The notes: generated from the letters alone by a model not told the origin. A DNA stretch of 64,000 nt from an uncultured Cryomorphaceae bacterium (GCA_902614915.1 CACMMX010000001.1:1-64000); one strand, 5' to 3'. Numbered from the stretch's first letter, positions 44,316 through 53,833 are shown. Translations and numbers: made by a program.

Positions 44316-46469
44316 ATGAAAAAAATAATGTTATCTGTAGTTGGCCTAGCTCTTTCGCTATTCGCCACTGCGCAAGAAAAGACCGATTCAGTCAAAGTAG
44401 ACATTCGACTTTTGCCTAAAGTGGAACTTAACGAGGTTAATGTATTAGGAACTTGGGCTCAAAAAGAAGATCCAATTGCTCAAATCAATCTAACAAAAAA
44501 GGATGTTGAAGCGCTAAATACGGGTCGTGATCTTCCTTATGTTTTACAAGATGTCACAGGTGTCGTAAGTTTCTCTGACGCTGGTAATGGTGTTGGATAT
44601 ACCAACATGCGTGTGCGTGGTTCGGATATCACTCGTATTAATGTTACGGTGAATGGAATTCCAATGAATGATGCTGAAAGCCACGGCGTATTCTGGGTAA
44701 ATACACCGGACCTCATGTCTTCCACCAATGCCATCCAGTTACAGAAAGGTGTTGGAACCTCCACCAATGGTTCAGGAGCATTTGGGGCAAGCCTTGGATT
44801 GAGCACCTTGGGTGCCGGTGAAAAAGGCGGTCGAATTACTCTGGGTGCTGGTTCTTTCGGTACACAGCGCGCTACAATAGAAGCGAGTACTGGAAAGACC
44901 GAGAGCGGTTTTTGGATGAATACGCGTATTTCGTCTATTACCTCTGACGGATATGTTGAGCGGGCTTCTTCAGACCTGCAATCATACTATGTGAGCGCAG
45001 GTTTTGCCGATGGCGGCCATTACTTTGAAGCTATCCGCTTTGGCGGTGGTGAACGTACCTACCAAGCTTGGTATGGTGTTGATTCAACCACAATGTACGG
45101 TCAGAATGCTTTTCCTCAGTTTAACGCTGCAGGTGCATTGTATGACGATAATTGGAATGTAATTGGAACTTATAACGATCAAGTAGATAATTACGGTCAG
45201 GAGCATACACAGTTGCACTACCGCTATTCAAACCTCTTTGGTGGAACATTTGCGGCGGCATTGCACCATACTGCAGGTGCTGGATATTATGAAGAGTACA
45301 ATCAGAACACCGTTTATAATGATTTTGGAATCGGCGACTATGTTTCGGCAATGGATACAGTGTCCTATGGTGATGTCGTTACTCGAAAATGGTTAGACAA
45401 TGCATTTTATGGGGCTACCTCTTCATGGACGTATGAAAAAGACGGTCAGCGCTTGCAGCTAGGCGGTGGTGCACATCGTTATGATGGCGCACACTTTGGC
45501 AAGGTGATTTGGGCAAACAATCCCAACGTGAGTACTCTTGACGCAGACTACTATACAGGTGATGCCATCAAAGACGATGCTAACTTCTATGCTAAATACG
45601 CTTTGACTAAAAACAACCTCTTGGTCTATGCAGACGCTCAATACCGTTTTGTTAACCACAGCTCAACAGGTGGCTCAGCAACGGGACCGGCAAACTTTGA
45701 CCGTACGTTCAACTTCTTCAATCCAAAGTTAGGTTTGACTTACAACTTTGGCGGGAATCAAATTTTTGGGGCTTATGCCGGTATTGGTCACCGCGAGCCG
45801 AATCGTACAGATTTGCAGTATGCCGATGATCCCAATGAATTGCTGGCGGAGCGGATGTTGGATATCGAATTCAATTTCCGCAACTCAGGAGAGCGGTGGA
45901 TTTTTGATGTGAACGCATATCGTCAGCAGTATCAGAATCAATTGGTACTTACAGGTGCAATTGATGCGCAGAATTACCCAATCCGCGAGAACGTTGGACA
46001 AAGTTTCCGTCAAGGCCTAGAGTTTACCGGTGCTTACGAGCTGACATCAGCGCTTTCGGCGAGGGCCAATTTGGCACTAAGTCAGAATGAGAACGTAAAC
46101 TGGGTAAGTGATCCTACATCTTCTTTTGTGGGCAACACGACAATTGCCTTCTCGCCAAGCACGGTTGCTAGTGCTCGTTTGACCTACGTAAAGAAAGGTT
46201 TTGAGGCGACACTTTGGAACCAATATGTAGGTAAGCAGTACATGTCGAACGAAGCGCTTGAGGCGCATAGCCTACCCGCTTATCATGTCATCAATGCACG
46301 TACTTCTTATACATGGTATGGTAAATATCCAAATGTAACAGGATTTGTTGAGTTCAGAAACCTTGGCAATACCTCATATGCTGCCAACGGATATATGTGG
46401 GGCGATTTTGCTTACTACTACGCTCAGGCAACTTTCAATATCATGACTGGTCTGACCTTTGAATTTTAA
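44316..46469 (+). CDS. TonB-dependent outer-membrane receptor, probably for thiamin
   Basis: A 717-aa outer-membrane gated barrel. Signal peptide MKKIMLSVVGLALSLFATAQ; plug domain with LPYVLQDVTGVVSFSDAG, MRVRGSDITRINVTVNGIPMND and NTPDLMSSTNAIQLQKGVGTSTNGSGAFG; then a 22-strand-type barrel ending ATFNIMTGLTFEF with the terminal Phe. There is no N-terminal carboxypeptidase-like domain of SusC type. The TPP riboswitch directly upstream says thiamin or a precursor is the ligand; this is inference from regulation. No inner-membrane transporter gene follows; the gene ends at a terminator. Third codon positions look richer in G/C than the neighbouring genes. Confidence 0.92.
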   Translation: MKKIMLSVVGLALSLFATAQEKTDSVKVDIRLLPKVELNEVNVLGTWAQKEDPIAQINLTKKDVEALNTGRDLPYVLQDVTGVVSFSDAGNGVGYTNMRVRGSDITRINVTVNGIPMNDAESHGVFWVNTPDLMSSTNAIQLQKGVGTSTNGSGAFGASLGLSTLGAGEKGGRITLGAGSFGTQRATIEASTGKTESGFWMNTRISSITSDGYVERASSDLQSYYVSAGFADGGHYFEAIRFGGGERTYQAWYGVDSTTMYGQNAFPQFNAAGALYDDNWNVIGTYNDQVDNYGQEHTQLHYRYSNLFGGTFAAALHHTAGAGYYEEYNQNTVYNDFGIGDYVSAMDTVSYGDVVTRKWLDNAFYGATSSWTYEKDGQRLQLGGGAHRYDGAHFGKVIWANNPNVSTLDADYYTGDAIKDDANFYAKYALTKNNLLVYADAQYRFVNHSSTGGSATGPANFDRTFNFFNPKLGLTYNFGGNQIFGAYAGIGHREPNRTDLQYADDPNELLAERMLDIEFNFRNSGERWIFDVNAYRQQYQNQLVLTGAIDAQNYPIRENVGQSFRQGLEFTGAYELTSALSARANLALSQNENVNWVSDPTSSFVGNTTIAFSPSTVASARLTYVKKGFEATLWNQYVGKQYMSNEALEAHSLPAYHVINARTSYTWYGKYPNVTGFVEFRNLGNTSYAANGYMWGDFAYYYAQATFNIMTGLTFEF

Positions 46470-46477
46470 GTATTGAA

Positions 46478-46514
46478 GTATCCCCTAGTTGAATTATAGC
46501 TAGGGGATATTTTT
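46478..46514 (+). terminator. terminator after the TonB receptor
   Basis: TATCCCCTAG pairs with CTAGGGGATA around an 11-base loop, followed by five Ts. Ten bases after the stop of the receptor gene; the next gene is convergent. Confidence 0.82.
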
Positions 46515-46519
46515 CCCAA

Positions 46520-47305
46520 CTACCAAGATCCGGATGCACCACCGCCGCCGAAATCACCGCCACCGAAACCTCCGAAACCACCACTACTGGAAAACCTACC
46601 ACCTTTTCCATATCCACCAGTAGAATAACCTCTGCCTCTCATTGTGTACCCGCCAGAGCTGAGAAGCCACCACAGTGGTGAAACCCTAAATTCTCCGTTA
46701 CGACTACCACCCACTTTACTATTACGGCTTAAGTAAATCAGTATGAAAATGATAAGAATAATGAGTTTTCCGAAATTTTTCTTTCCTGAACTACTTCCAG
46801 ACAATCTGCCGCCGTTTCCATCATAGGTGCCATTTAAAACCTCAATAATCGAATTTGCTCCAACAAGGAGTCCATTGAAATAATCCTGCTGCTTGAAATA
46901 AGGTAGAATTTCAGTTTCAATAATCTGTTTGGTAGTGAAATCTGTTAGATAAGGTTCAAGACCATATCCATTTTGAATGGATACTTCTCTGTCAACGGAG
47001 GCTACCATAATGAGGCATCCATTGTCTCTGTCTTTTTGTCCGATTTTCCATTTTGCGGCGATTTCTGCGGTAATCAAATTGATATTGTCACCACCTGTTG
47101 TAGCAACGGTAACTATTGAGATTTGGGTAGAGGTAGTATCTGCATAGTCAAGTAACAAATTTTCAAGATAAACCTCTTCTTGTGGTGAAAGAATATCGCT
47201 AAAATCGGATACTAATTTATTAGGTATTGGGGCATTTAACAGATGTTGTGCATTTTGTGCGAACATCCCAAAAGGGATAACCAAGTATATTATCCAGTAT
47301 TTCAT
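46520..47305 (-). CDS. TPM domain protein, YgcG-like, with Gly-rich tail
   Basis: An exported membrane protein. Signal peptide ends MFAQNAQ; the TPM_phosphatase domain (about 30-150) has VSDFSDILSPQEEVYLENLL, ISIVTVATTGGDN and DNGCLIMVASVDREVSIQNGYGLEPYLTD; a membrane helix follows at about 175-190 (LIILIIFILIYL); the C-terminus is the Gly/Ser-rich GGFGGGDFGGGGASGSW usual for YgcG proteins. 261 aa. Last gene of a minus-strand run after a second TPM gene and lemA, four bases apart. Function of these genes is not settled; links to membrane-protein quality have been suggested. Confidence 0.9.
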   Translation of the reverse strand: MKYWIIYLVIPFGMFAQNAQHLLNAPIPNKLVSDFSDILSPQEEVYLENLLLDYADTTSTQISIVTVATTGGDNINLITAEIAAKWKIGQKDRDNGCLIMVASVDREVSIQNGYGLEPYLTDFTTKQIIETEILPYFKQQDYFNGLLVGANSIIEVLNGTYDGNGGRLSGSSSGKKNFGKLIILIIFILIYLSRNSKVGGSRNGEFRVSPLWWLLSSGGYTMRGRGYSTGGYGKGGRFSSSGGFGGFGGGDFGGGGASGSW

Positions 47306-47308
47306 TGG

Positions 47309-47752
47309 TTAAACTTTAGATATTTCATTGGACAATTCGTCTATATCATCATTTTTTCTCGGAAAGAATTCACCTAAGGCTTTACCAGTTATTTTAATAC
47401 CAGCAATAAGTCCTTCTGAGAAATGCTCTTCTTTAAACTCAGTAATCATTAAATCAACAATTTCTTGCCAAAAGTTATCGGGTACTTTTTGATTGATTCC
47501 CTCTCCTGACCATAGCGCAAGCTTGCGGTCTTGAATTGCTAGGTAAAAAAGAACTCCGTTTTTTTCCTCAGTCTTGTGCATTTTCAATTTTCCGAACCAA
47601 TACCTGGCCCTATTTTCTGCCGAGTATTTCCCAGTTGACTTTTCAAGATGTATACGAATTTCTCCAGATGTCTGAAGTTCTGCTTGTGAAATCGCGTCGA
47701 CTAAATTTTGCTCTTGTTCATCAGAAAGTAACGAACGTACATAATCACTCAT
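47309..47752 (-). CDS. TPM domain protein (short, cytosolic-side)
   Basis: A 147-aa protein with one TPM domain and no signal peptide or membrane helix, so probably cytosolic. Family segments are LLSDEQEQNLVDAISQAELQTSGEIRIHLEK, KMHKTEEKNGVLFYLAIQDRKLALWSGEGIN and EGLIAGIKITGKALGEFFP. It is between lemA (one-base overlap) and the YgcG-like gene, the recurring lemA-TPM-TPM triplet of Bacteroidota. Confidence 0.88.
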   Translation of the reverse strand: MSDYVRSLLSDEQEQNLVDAISQAELQTSGEIRIHLEKSTGKYSAENRARYWFGKLKMHKTEEKNGVLFYLAIQDRKLALWSGEGINQKVPDNFWQEIVDLMITEFKEEHFSEGLIAGIKITGKALGEFFPRKNDDIDELSNEISKV

Positions 47753-48342
47753 TAGAAAGAAACATCTGGTACGTTCTCAGTCCCTTGATCTGTTTCGAAG
47801 TAGCCTTTTTTCTCAAATCCAAACCTTGACGCAATAAGCGTCTTGGGAAATTTACGAATAGTTGAATTGTAGTTTTTGATGCTAGTATTAAATCTATCAC
47901 GTTCAATCTTAATACGATTTTCAGTTCCCTCTAATTGACTTTGTAGACCTAAGAAATTTTGATTTGCCTTTAAATCTGGGTAGCGTTCCACAGTAACTAG
48001 CAATCTAGATAATGCACTACCCAATTGACTTTGTGCTGCTTGAAAATTTGTTATAGCCTCTGGGCTTAAGTTATTAGCGTCTACGGTAATTCCCGTTGCC
48101 TTTGAGCGTGCTTCAATTACGCCAGTGAGAGTTTCTTTTTCAAAATCTGCATAACCTTTGACTGTATTGACAAGATTTGGGATAAGATCAGCTCGGCGCT
48201 GATAAGCACTTTCAACTTGTGCCCACTTTCCATTTGTTTCTTCATCTAAGGTAATTAGTCCGTTGTAAGCCCTAACAACCCATCCAACTATGACAACAAG
48301 GATTCCAATGCTAGTAAGTAAGGTTACTGTTGATTTTTTCAT
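47752..48342 (-). CDS. lemA: LemA family protein
   Basis: A 196-aa protein with an N-terminal membrane anchor (TVTLLTSIGILVVIVGWVV) and a helical extracytoplasmic bundle. The family signature is RAYNGLITLDEETNGKWAQVESAYQRRADLIPNLVNTVKGY, then FETLTGVIEARSKA-like and RLLVTVERYPDLKANQNFLGLQSQLEGTENRI. Function unknown; LemA often pairs with TPM proteins as here. It lies 17 bases after the MerR gene. Confidence 0.93.
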   Translation of the reverse strand: MKKSTVTLLTSIGILVVIVGWVVRAYNGLITLDEETNGKWAQVESAYQRRADLIPNLVNTVKGYADFEKETLTGVIEARSKATGITVDANNLSPEAITNFQAAQSQLGSALSRLLVTVERYPDLKANQNFLGLQSQLEGTENRIKIERDRFNTSIKNYNSTIRKFPKTLIASRFGFEKKGYFETDQGTENVPDVSF

Positions 48343-48359
48343 TTTGATTCATTTAAGAA

Positions 48360-48695
48360 TTAATCAGCTTGCATCGTGCGCAATATTTTTTGTAATTCTG
48401 ATTTTATGTAGCTTAATTTCTCGAGTGCCTCAACTTTTTGCACAGCAGCTTTTCCTTCTTCTTTCAGGTGTTTTTTGGCACCATCTATGGTGAATCCACG
48501 ATTTTTTACCAAATGAGTAATAGTGCTTATTACTGCTATATCTTCTTTAGAGTATTTGCGCTTACCAGAGGAATTCTTTTTGGGTTTTAGTTGTTTGAAT
48601 TCACGTTCCCAATAGCGCAGATTTGACGTATTAAGTCCAAAATGAGAAGCAACTTCTCCAATTGAGTAATAAAGTTTATCAGGCAAATAACTCAT
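48360..48695 (-). CDS. MerR-family transcriptional regulator
   Basis: A 111-aa helix-turn-helix regulator. The N-terminus YYSIGEVASHFGLNTSNLRYWEREF is the MerR winged helix, followed by PKKNSSGKRKYSKEDIAVI (wing) and a helical region that carries the dimerisation coil. There is no C-terminal ligand domain and only Ala/Lys-rich coil. This is the standard short Bacteroidota MerR found with the M23 peptidase gene, 26 bases after it here. Target genes are unknown; it may control its own operon. Confidence 0.9.
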   Translation of the reverse strand: MSYLPDKLYYSIGEVASHFGLNTSNLRYWEREFKQLKPKKNSSGKRKYSKEDIAVISTITHLVKNRGFTIDGAKKHLKEEGKAAVQKVEALEKLSYIKSELQKILRTMQAD

Positions 48696-48721
48696 AAAAT
48701 GAAGGTATGAACAATTGCTTA

Positions 48722-49693
48722 TTAATCGAAACTTTGATTGGAGTGTGAACTAATCTTTAGTATTTCTTCATATTGTTCCGGACTTAAGTCATTGAAGAAA
48801 TAATTAATCGGATTGATTTTTCTTCCATCTTTGATGACTTCATAGTGAAGATGTGGTGCAGTTGAAGAACCTGAGGAACCTACATAACCTATCAAATCAC
48901 CACGCTTTACCTTTTGACCTATTTTAGCTTCAATTTCATTCATGTGAGCATACAGAGTTTGGTAACCAAAGCCATGGTCTATGACGATATGACGTCCGTA
49001 ACCTGAACGGCTGCGTTTACAGGTGGTGACCTTACCGTCACCTGTTGCATAAATGGGGGTTCCCTTTGGTGCGGAGAAATCAGTGCCCCAGTGCATTTTG
49101 CGAACTTTATAAATTGGATGTATTCTATAACCGAAGCCAGATGCCATACGCTTTAAATCTTTATTTGCAACGGGTTGTATAGCTGGAATGGACGCCAACA
49201 TCTGTTCTTTATTTCGCGCCATTTCCACAACATCATCGAAGCTTTTACTTTGAACATATGCCCGTTTAGCGACTTTATCTAATTTCTTACGGGTATCCAT
49301 CAATAGTTCAGAATTTGAAAATCCCTCTAGATTTTTATACCGATTAGCACCACCAAATCCTGCTGTACGAACTTCTTTAGGAATCGGGCCGGCTTCAAAA
49401 ATGGTTCTATAAATCTCATCGTCACGCTTTTCGATTTCTTGAAGCACATTGGATAATTGTTCTAACTTTCCATTCATAAGGTCATATTGAATAACCATAT
49501 TATCCAATTCACGCTTCATTTTATGCTCTTTAGGACTTTCAAGCCAGAGGTCTGCCACGGTATAAAAAATGAAGCCAAATGCTGCTGATGTGATGCCAAA
49601 TAAAGCCAACTTTTTAATTCTTTGCCTCCAATTCTGTTCTATCTTTTTGTAAGACAGTGTTTTAGAATCATATGTGTATTTTACTTTAGCCAT
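48722..49693 (-). CDS. M23 (LytM) family peptidase
   Basis: A membrane-anchored cell-wall endopeptidase or regulator. The start at 49693 (MAKVKYTYDSKTLSY) is preferred over the track's start ten codons upstream, which has a poor leader. One membrane helix at about 28-47, a coiled coil at about 50-140, then the M23 domain with MHWGTDFSAPKGTPIYATGDG (His, Asp ligands), GYQTLYAHM and APHLHYEVIKDG (HxH). The zinc ligands are all present, so it is likely catalytic. About 323 aa. It is divergent from alaS with 109 bases between. Confidence 0.9.
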   Translation of the reverse strand: MAKVKYTYDSKTLSYKKIEQNWRQRIKKLALFGITSAAFGFIFYTVADLWLESPKEHKMKRELDNMVIQYDLMNGKLEQLSNVLQEIEKRDDEIYRTIFEAGPIPKEVRTAGFGGANRYKNLEGFSNSELLMDTRKKLDKVAKRAYVQSKSFDDVVEMARNKEQMLASIPAIQPVANKDLKRMASGFGYRIHPIYKVRKMHWGTDFSAPKGTPIYATGDGKVTTCKRSRSGYGRHIVIDHGFGYQTLYAHMNEIEAKIGQKVKRGDLIGYVGSSGSSTAPHLHYEVIKDGRKINPINYFFNDLSPEQYEEILKISSHSNQSFD

Positions 49694-49802
49694 GTTTTGT
49701 GCGTTATTTTTGCTATGACGCATTTTGATACCAATATTGTGCCATAAAGAAACAAAATTTGATAAACACTTAACTGTAGCACTCCAAAAGAGAATTCACA
49801 AT

Positions 49803-52403
49803 ATGCCTACCTCGAAAGAAATACGCCGGACTTTCTTACAGTACTTCGAATCAAAAGGACACGATATTGTACCTTCAGCACCAGTGGTCAATAAGGATGA
49901 CCCTACACTCATGTTTATTAATGCGGGTATGAACCCATTCAAGGACCTTTTTCTAGGAAACGCAATCCCAAAGAATGCTAGAATCGCAGATACTCAGAAA
50001 TGTTTGAGGGTAAGTGGAAAGCACAACGATTTAGATGAAGTTGGCCACGATACTTATCATCATACCCTTTTCGAAATGCTTGGAAATTGGTCCATTGGCG
50101 ATTATTTTAAAGCAGATGCGATTGGCTGGGCATGGGATTTATTGACTAACGTTTATGGTTTGGATAAGGAACGATTATACGTTACCGTTTTTGAGGGAGA
50201 TACAAAAGACGGCCTTCCGAGAGATGACGAGGCGGCTGAGTTGTGGGGCAAATTTGTGCCAAAGCATCGTATTCTCAATGGATCAAAAGCAGATAATTTC
50301 TGGGAAATGGGAGAAGTTGGACCTTGTGGCCCATGTTCGGAGATTCATATTGACCTAAGAGGTGAGGGTGAGAGGAAAAAAATAAGTGGCGCATCTTTGG
50401 TAAATCAAGACCATCCTCAAGTTGTAGAAATATGGAATTTGGTCTTTATGCAATTTAATCGTCGCGCTAATGGTGATTTGGAGAACTTGCCAGCCCAACA
50501 TATCGATACTGGAATGGGCTTTGAGCGTCTTTGTATGGCATTGCAAGACAAGCAATCAAATTACGATACGGATGTATTTACACCTTTAATTTCTAAAATT
50601 TCCAAAATTTCTGGATTTGAATACGGCTCCTCTGAAGAAACGGATATTGCCCATCGAGTGATAGTGGACCATCTTAGGGCAGTAGCTTTTTCCATTGCTG
50701 ACGGGCAGCTTCCTTCAAGCTCTGGTGCAGGCTATGTCATTCGCCGTATTTTAAGACGCGCCGTTCGTTATGGATATTCGTATTTGAACCTAAAATCTCC
50801 TTTCATCTACCAATTAGTAGCAACCTTGGAAGAAGAGATGGGCGAATTTTTCCCAGAAATCAGTGCGCAACAAGCTCTTGTAGAAAAGGTCATTGAAGAA
50901 GAAGAACAAAGTTTCTTAAAAACCTTGGCACAAGGCTTGGCTAAGCTGGAAGAATTTTTAGCAGCCGAAGTTAAAGTCTTAGACGGCAAACGAGCTTTTG
51001 AGTTATACGATACGTACGGTTTTCCAATCGATCTCACTGCACTAATTATGCGAGAGAACAACCGCGAAGTGGATATGGATAGCTTTACAACAGAGATGTC
51101 TAACCAAAAGGAGCGCTCTCGTGTCGCAACAAAACTTAGTACTCAAGATTGGATAGAGTTGGAAGAGTATGATAAAGAAGAATTTGTAGGCTACGACTAT
51201 GTAGAGGCAGAAGTTCGTATAATAAAATACCGTAAAGTGAGCACTAAGAAAAAGGACTTCTACCAATTGGTGTTTTCCATGACTCCTTTTTATCCTGAAG
51301 GTGGAGGTCAGGTGGGTGATACAGGTACTCTTGTTCAAAATCATCAAATCATAACCGTCACGGATACGAAGAAAGAGAACGGGGTGGTTGTTCATTTTAC
51401 CGATGACCTACCAAAAGATTTAGGGGGTATATGGCAGGCTAAAATAAATGTCAATAATCGGAGTGCAACGGCAAAAAACCACAGTGCAACTCACTTGCTG
51501 CATGAAGTGCTTCGAGAAGTGTTAGGTAATCATGTGGAGCAAAAGGGATCTTTGGTTCGTCCAAATGATCTCCGTTTTGATTTTTCTCACTATCAAAAAG
51601 TCAATCAAGATCAATTGGATCAAATAGAGACAATTGTGAATGAAAGAATTCAAGCAAATTACCCGCTTGATGAATACCGTAATATACCAATTTCGGAGGC
51701 AAAGAATATGGGTGCGATGGCTTTATTCGGTGAAAAATATGGTGATACGGTTAGGGCAATTAAGTTTGGTTCATCAATAGAGCTTTGCGGGGGAATTCAC
51801 GTTGATGCTACAGGCTCAATTGGCTTATTTAAATTTATCTCTGAAGGTGCAGTAGCTGCAGGAATACGCAGAGTCGAAGCAGTAACTGGCAAAGCAGCCG
51901 TAGCCTATGTAAACGCAGAACTTCAAAAACTTCGTACTGCAGCGGAAGTGCTGAAGAATCCGCAAGATTTTCCGGCTGCCGTGCAGCTGCTAAAGAATAA
52001 AGAGACAATAGCACAGAAAGAAATTGAATTGCTACGTAAAGAAATAGCATTGAATGTAGTTCGTGACTTGGAAAATGATGCTATTGAATATAAGGGTAGT
52101 CGGGTTATCGTAGCGCGAACAACCCTAAATCCTGGAAGTACGAAAGACATAGTATTTAAGCTAAAATCTTCACCAAATACCCTTGTAATTATTGGAAATG
52201 TTTCAGAAGCAAAAGTAACTGTCAGCATTGGTGTGAGTGATGATTTGGTTGCCAAAGGATGGCATGCAGGTAATGCGGTTAATGCCCTCGCCAAACATAT
52301 TCAAGGAGGAGGAGGAGGACAACCTGCTTTTGCAACTGCTGGCGGGAAAAATCCAGAGGGAATCGATAAAGTATTAGCCGATTGGCCGAACCATTTTGTT
52401 TAA
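49803..52403 (+). CDS. alaS: alanyl-tRNA synthetase
   Basis: Charges tRNA-Ala and edits mischarged Ser/Gly. The start is taken at the Met at 49803 (MPTSKEIRRTFLQYF), since the track's earlier start adds a 26-codon unrelated leader. Catalytic segments are NAGMNPFKDLFLG and GVGPCGPCSEIHIDLRG-type; the editing domain has KNHSATHLLHEVL and CGGIHVDATGSIG; the C-terminal DHHA1 domain reads GGGGGQPAFATAGGKNPEGI. 866 aa is normal. It ends with a TAATG overlap onto the next gene. Confidence 0.97.
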   Translation: MPTSKEIRRTFLQYFESKGHDIVPSAPVVNKDDPTLMFINAGMNPFKDLFLGNAIPKNARIADTQKCLRVSGKHNDLDEVGHDTYHHTLFEMLGNWSIGDYFKADAIGWAWDLLTNVYGLDKERLYVTVFEGDTKDGLPRDDEAAELWGKFVPKHRILNGSKADNFWEMGEVGPCGPCSEIHIDLRGEGERKKISGASLVNQDHPQVVEIWNLVFMQFNRRANGDLENLPAQHIDTGMGFERLCMALQDKQSNYDTDVFTPLISKISKISGFEYGSSEETDIAHRVIVDHLRAVAFSIADGQLPSSSGAGYVIRRILRRAVRYGYSYLNLKSPFIYQLVATLEEEMGEFFPEISAQQALVEKVIEEEEQSFLKTLAQGLAKLEEFLAAEVKVLDGKRAFELYDTYGFPIDLTALIMRENNREVDMDSFTTEMSNQKERSRVATKLSTQDWIELEEYDKEEFVGYDYVEAEVRIIKYRKVSTKKKDFYQLVFSMTPFYPEGGGQVGDTGTLVQNHQIITVTDTKKENGVVVHFTDDLPKDLGGIWQAKINVNNRSATAKNHSATHLLHEVLREVLGNHVEQKGSLVRPNDLRFDFSHYQKVNQDQLDQIETIVNERIQANYPLDEYRNIPISEAKNMGAMALFGEKYGDTVRAIKFGSSIELCGGIHVDATGSIGLFKFISEGAVAAGIRRVEAVTGKAAVAYVNAELQKLRTAAEVLKNPQDFPAAVQLLKNKETIAQKEIELLRKEIALNVVRDLENDAIEYKGSRVIVARTTLNPGSTKDIVFKLKSSPNTLVIIGNVSEAKVTVSIGVSDDLVAKGWHAGNAVNALAKHIQGGGGGQPAFATAGGKNPEGIDKVLADWPNHFV

Positions 52404-53203
52404 TGAATAAGTTGATAATTATTTTCACGTTTGGACTAAGCGTTTATGCTTACGGTCAGAAAGAGAACACTATTGAATATTTCACCGATAGTGATATTAG
52501 CGATACACGTTTTTCAATAGCAGGAATTTATGCGCCATCATTTTCATCAAGGCGACTTGCATTGTATGAACCGCAGATAGACGGTAATGAAATTTATACA
52601 TTAAATAGTAATGTTGCTTCTGGCGTTTTAAGTCATCGATACGGAATCATCTCTTATTATGAGTTAACAGCCATTTTTCATCTGGGAATTGGATTTGTTA
52701 CCGATCAAGGTGGATTTATAACGAATGGCTTCGAGGTTTTCAATCAAAACGCGGCGGTTCAACCAAGCTCCATTGGATCTTACGCCGCTAGAACTGATAT
52801 ATATGCCATAAATATTCCACTTCAAATGATATTTCATACGCAGATGACAGAGTCTTGGGCATTACAGGTAATCCCATCCTACGACTTGATTTTTTATCAG
52901 AAGATTTATCGTAATTGGATAGGAGAAGATGCGCCTATTCAAGGAGTTGACTTTCAGGATGACGATGTTGCAGGTGTATTGGGAACCATGTATCAACGTG
53001 GGTCTACAACAAAATATCATAAAGGAACTAACGGTACAATAGGTTTTGCATTAGGTAATGAGTTTACCATTATAGATAACCTAGTCTTTATTGCGCGAGG
53101 TGAGTTCCGATTAGCGGCACTACCGATAAATAAGCTTGACGTTGGTCTCAGTGAAGTCCCTTACAGCATAGGTGGCGCTTTTGGCTTCCGATATTATTTA
53201 TAA
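52403..53203 (+). CDS. hypothetical outer-membrane beta-barrel-like protein
   Basis: A 266-aa exported protein. Signal peptide at MNKLIIIFTFGLSVYAYGQ; the track's start at 52382 is inside alaS and the ATG at 52403 overlapping the alaS stop is preferred. The mature part contains alternating beta strands with aromatics (RFSIAGIYAPSFSSRRLALYE; GFALGNEFTIIDNLVFIARGEFRLAALP) and ends GGAFGFRYYL, consistent with a small outer-membrane barrel. I do not recognise a family. It is translationally coupled to alaS but unrelated in function as far as seen. Confidence 0.75.
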   Translation: MNKLIIIFTFGLSVYAYGQKENTIEYFTDSDISDTRFSIAGIYAPSFSSRRLALYEPQIDGNEIYTLNSNVASGVLSHRYGIISYYELTAIFHLGIGFVTDQGGFITNGFEVFNQNAAVQPSSIGSYAARTDIYAINIPLQMIFHTQMTESWALQVIPSYDLIFYQKIYRNWIGEDAPIQGVDFQDDDVAGVLGTMYQRGSTTKYHKGTNGTIGFALGNEFTIIDNLVFIARGEFRLAALPINKLDVGLSEVPYSIGGAFGFRYYL

Positions 53204-53257
53204 ATATTCTTTTATCACAAAACCAGGTTTGGGCCTTTTTTTTTAGGATTGAAAATT

Positions 53258-53833
53258 TTATTCCCCTTTTGCGCTATCCACCGCTCCTTCAAGAGGTGTT
53301 TCACGATTTTTGTTGAGCATCTTTACCATTCGTTCGGTTATGTCGAAATCTGTATTGGCATAAATAATTTGTCCGCCTTCTTCATAGAGGAGAATGAAAT
53401 CGAGGTTGAGCTCGTCTTTTAGTACAGCGATGGCTTTATCCATGTCCTCACGCATCATTTTGGTGAGGTCCTGCTGTTTCTTTATGAGTTGGGTTTGTGC
53501 TGCTTGCTCTACTTCTAAGTATTGCTGTTGAACGCGCATTAGGTCTGCCTCGTTTGCTTCACGCTGACGTGCACTCATTTTAGGCGCTTCTTGTTGGTAA
53601 AGGGCGATGTTCTCTTGCATTGTTTGTTGACGACGCTGTAAGTCCTTAAGGAGTATTTTTTCTTCTTCAATTAGCTCTTGGGCCAATTCTTCAAAGTAAT
53701 GATACTGACTCTGTAAAGAATCGATACGAACGTAAGCAAGGCGCATGCCGCTTGCAGTATTTTCTACCGTAGTCGGCTGGGAGCAAGCAGCCATAATAGA
53801 GAGGCCTAGAGCAGCTAAAAAAAACTTTTTCAT
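53258..53833 (-). CDS. OmpH/Skp-like lipoprotein
   Basis: An OmpH-family periplasmic chaperone-like protein. It has an SPase II signal (LSIMAACSQP, Cys about 17), unlike soluble Skp, so it is probably anchored in a membrane. A long coiled coil spans about 40-140 (EEKILLKDLQRRQQTMQENIALYQQEAP), and the beta core includes LAYVRIDSLQSQYHYFEEL and LDFILLYEEGGQIIYANTDFDIT. 191 aa. Its ATG overlaps the stop of hutU by four bases, which suggests coupled expression, though no functional link with histidine breakdown is evident. Confidence 0.85.
   Translation of the reverse strand: MKKFFLAALGLSIMAACSQPTTVENTASGMRLAYVRIDSLQSQYHYFEELAQELIEEEKILLKDLQRRQQTMQENIALYQQEAPKMSARQREANEADLMRVQQQYLEVEQAAQTQLIKKQQDLTKMMREDMDKAIAVLKDELNLDFILLYEEGGQIIYANTDFDITERMVKMLNKNRETPLEGAVDSAKGE

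Noticed and set aside
44153-44404. 83-aa minus-strand ORF across the TPP riboswitch
   Set aside because: The region is a structured RNA leader on the plus strand and the ORF overlaps the receptor start; it is a shadow.
53204-53257. Terminator between the hypothetical barrel gene and the OmpH-like gene
   Set aside because: A T9 run is present (GGGCCTTTTTTTTT) but the possible stem is only three or four pairs, too weak to call.
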